NCBI GenBank assembly: GCA_026985075.1
Contig: JALSQX010000001.1
Coordinates: forward strand, 34,025 to 98,024
DNA length: 64,000 nucleotides
Direction: 5' to 3'
DNA from: Blastocatellia bacterium
GTDB lineage: Bacteria > Acidobacteriota > Blastocatellia > HR10 > J050
Shown: positions 62,510-64,000 of the stretch, one piece after another
Layout of the letters: each line of letters begins with the position of its first letter
Numbering within the stretch: the stretch's first letter is position 1
Program-made: the position numbers and the translations under genes
Notes under the pieces: generated by a model
What the model was told of the DNA's origin: nothing
The model's input: only the letters and a program-made list of their open reading frames with translations
The model's database searches: none

Positions 62510-63595
62510 ATGAGGATGAACCGCAGGGGATTCAATAAAACTCTGTTGAGCCTTTGCGGGGTTACATTCGCCGGGCGCGCCCTGATCGGGCGAGCTCTCG
62601 TCAGGAGCGAAACTATGGAGAGAGCGAAAGGAGCCATCACTGACGTCGCTGGAGTGAAGGTTGGACACTACACGGACCACCGTCGCCCCACCGGGTGTAC
62701 GGTCGTTCTGGTGGAGAGGGGAGCCGTCGCCGGCGTCGACGTCCGCGGCGGCGCGCCGGGCACGCGAGAGACCGATCTGCTTCGCCCCTCACATTGGGTC
62801 GATACGGTGCACGCTGTGGTTCTCTCGGGAGGGAGCGCTTTTGGCCTGGACGCGGCGAGCGGTGTGATGAAGTACCTGGAAGAGCGCGGCATTGGTTATG
62901 AGGTAGGGGCGATCAAGGTTCCCATCGTGCCCGCGGCAATCCTGTTCGATCTCAACCTCGGTGATCCTCGAATCAGGCCGACGGCTGAGTCAGGCTACAA
63001 GGCCTGCCAGGTGGCCGGCGCTGGGTCGGTGGCCGAAGGTAATGTGGGCGCTGGCGCGGGCGCCACTGTGGGGAAGTTATTGGGAATGAAATGGGCGATG
63101 AAGAGTGGTCTGGGAACGGCCAGCCTCACCTTGGCCGATGGCGTTGTCGTGGGAGCACTGGTAGCCGTCAATGCTCTGGGTGATGTTCGCGATCCTCGTA
63201 CGGGACACATCATCGCTGGCGCGCGCGCTCCTGAGGGGAAGGGATTCATCAACGTCATTGAGAGACTCAAAAAAGGGGCCAGACTCGCTGATCTTCGTGC
63301 TCATGAACACACCACCATCGGTGTCGTTGCCACCAACATCGCGTTAACCAAAGCCCAGGCGACGAAGGTGGCCGAAATGGCCCATGATGGATTAGCACGG
63401 ACCATCAATCCGGTACATACAATGTACGATGGCGATACGCTGTTTGCACTGGCGACAGGGGAGAGTCACGCGGAAGTCGATCTCAGTGTGATGGGGGCCA
63501 TGGCCGCTGAAGTTGTCGCCGAAGCGGTCATCAGAGCCGTCAGGCAGGCAGAGGGTCTCCCCGGATTGCCCAGTTCCAAGGATGTGTTACAATAA
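62510..63595 (+). CDS. P1-family peptidase (DmpA / S58 type)
   Basis: This 361-residue protein has an N-terminal segment with two arginines (MRMNRRGFNKTLLSLCGVTF), consistent with a Tat signal. The P1 peptidase core is AITDVAGVKVGHYTDHRRPTG, VLSGGSAFGLDAASGVM and GNVGAGAGATVGKLLG. The nucleophile-generating segment HEHTTIGVVATN follows, where autocleavage frees a Thr/Ser in this L-aminopeptidase D-Ala esterase/amidase family. Periplasmic activity on small peptides or amides is likely. Start 62510 (ATG) or 62516 (ATG) is equally possible. It ends 17 nt before the coiled-coil gene. Confidence 0.85.
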   Translation: MRMNRRGFNKTLLSLCGVTFAGRALIGRALVRSETMERAKGAITDVAGVKVGHYTDHRRPTGCTVVLVERGAVAGVDVRGGAPGTRETDLLRPSHWVDTVHAVVLSGGSAFGLDAASGVMKYLEERGIGYEVGAIKVPIVPAAILFDLNLGDPRIRPTAESGYKACQVAGAGSVAEGNVGAGAGATVGKLLGMKWAMKSGLGTASLTLADGVVVGALVAVNALGDVRDPRTGHIIAGARAPEGKGFINVIERLKKGARLADLRAHEHTTIGVVATNIALTKAQATKVAEMAHDGLARTINPVHTMYDGDTLFALATGESHAEVDLSVMGAMAAEVVAEAVIRAVRQAEGLPGLPSSKDVLQ

Positions 63596-63612
63596 ACATC
63601 GAGGATTTGACA

Positions 63613-64000
63613 ATGCCTCAAAGACTGACGCCAGAGGAACGCGAGTTCATCCTGACTCGACTCCGTGAGGTATTTGAAGCCTCAGCCGCCGAGGTGTTGA
63701 TCGACATCTTCGATTGGTTCGAAGATCGGCGGGTAAGTTCGTATATTCAAAAGTTCGAACAAACACTCACTCGCCTCACCGAGCAGCAGGAAAGAGTGGA
63801 ACAAGCGATAGGGCGGTTGGCCGAGGCGCAGCGGCGGACCGAGGAGCGGGTGGAGGCGTTGGCCGAGGCGCAGCGGCGGACCGAGGAGCGGGTAGGGCGG
63901 TTGGAGGAGGCGATGGAGCGGTTGGCCGAGGCGCAGGCGCGGACGGAGGAGCGGGTGGAGCGATTGGAGGCGGCGGTGGAGCGGTTGGCCGAGGCGCAGC
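63613..64000 (+). CDS. Coiled-coil protein with heptad-repeat array (3' end beyond window)
   Basis: From ATG 63613 the frame stays open to the window end (at least 129 codons). After a 60-residue head ([20 protein letters not shown], then [15 protein letters not shown]) the protein becomes an array of 14-residue units of the form [14 protein letters not shown] alternating with 7-residue [14 protein letters not shown] units. Every residue follows the heptad pattern of a long left-handed coiled coil. The DNA is correspondingly repetitive (GGCGGTTGGCCGAGGCGCAG cores). Proteins with this head and repeat pattern occur as DUF3782-like and related families, sometimes with a C-terminal nuclease fold, but the end is not visible here. 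Confidence 0.7.
   Translation, partial: MPQRLTPEEREFILTRLREVFEASAAEVLIDIFDWFEDRRVSSYIQKFEQTLTRLTEQQERVEQAIGRLAEAQRRTEERVEALAEAQRRTEERVGRLEEAMERLAEAQARTEERVERLEAAVERLAEAQ

Overview
The window is about 64 kb of dense, roughly 57% GC bacterial chromosome with no rRNA, tRNA, CRISPR array or prophage that I can recognise. Gene content points to a Gram-negative-type heterotroph: TonB protein, Hfq, Tat-like signal sequences, 2-oxoglutarate dehydrogenase, a BY-kinase exopolysaccharide system, many secreted hydrolases, VCBS/UnbV-type repeat proteins and a VWFA-related protein. This mixture is common in Acidobacteriota, perhaps a thermophilic Blastocatellia-like lineage. That placement is inference from style and is not proven here.

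Layout. 1-7240: a 5'-truncated gamma-glutamyltransferase, a class V aminotransferase, a saccharopine dehydrogenase-like oxidoreductase, a VCBS/UnbV repeat protein and a secreted protein of unknown role. 7241-10052: an accessory pocket where a VapBC-like toxin-antitoxin pair sits between two 92-bp direct copies of the 3' end of a DsrE-family gene, followed by non-coding DNA full of GC-rich palindromes. 10053-11021: metF. 11145-22356: a long co-directional cluster for exopolysaccharide precursors and control (BY-kinase, PHP phosphatase, two nucleotide-sugar dehydrogenases, UDP-xylose synthase, NusG paralogue, epimerase, PHP hydrolase). It ends with APS kinase carrying an extra C-terminal ribbon-helix-helix-like domain, and ATP sulfurylase. 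The cluster makes UDP-uronates, UDP-xylose and PAPS but contains no glycosyltransferase or sulfotransferase. 22089-24113: a 5'-nucleotidase reading convergently into the 3' end of sat.

25340-29918: a secreted protein, polA and a TIGR01777 epimerase. 30185-36806: a tight operon (Gfo/Idh/MocA oxidoreductase, serine hydrolase, TonB, SpoIID/SPOR protein, 28-residue membrane peptide, miaA). 37828-39923: hfq-tmk-holB. 40279-41846: redoxin plus a DsbD-alpha-like protein. About 2.3 kb without a convincing gene follows, then a sodium:solute symporter with a tiny membrane partner, a PIG-L deacetylase, an MFS transporter, SixA, a half-size GDT1 protein, a penicillin-acylase family hydrolase, a secreted metalloprotease, sucA-sucB, an epimerase, an FmdB zinc ribbon, a VWA protein, a P1 peptidase, and a heptad-repeat coiled-coil gene cut by the window end.

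Two sequence-level themes run through the window. First, a dispersed family of GC-rich palindromes (CCCCG...CGGGG arms with flanking GTGACG-like and CTTC-like edges) occupies most large intergenic gaps. Second, many operons are preceded by readable sigma70-type promoters (TTGACN, 16-18 bp, TATGAT/TAGGGT/TACCAT). Several lie so close to the start codon that leaderless or near-leaderless transcription is likely, and these positions were used to choose starts.
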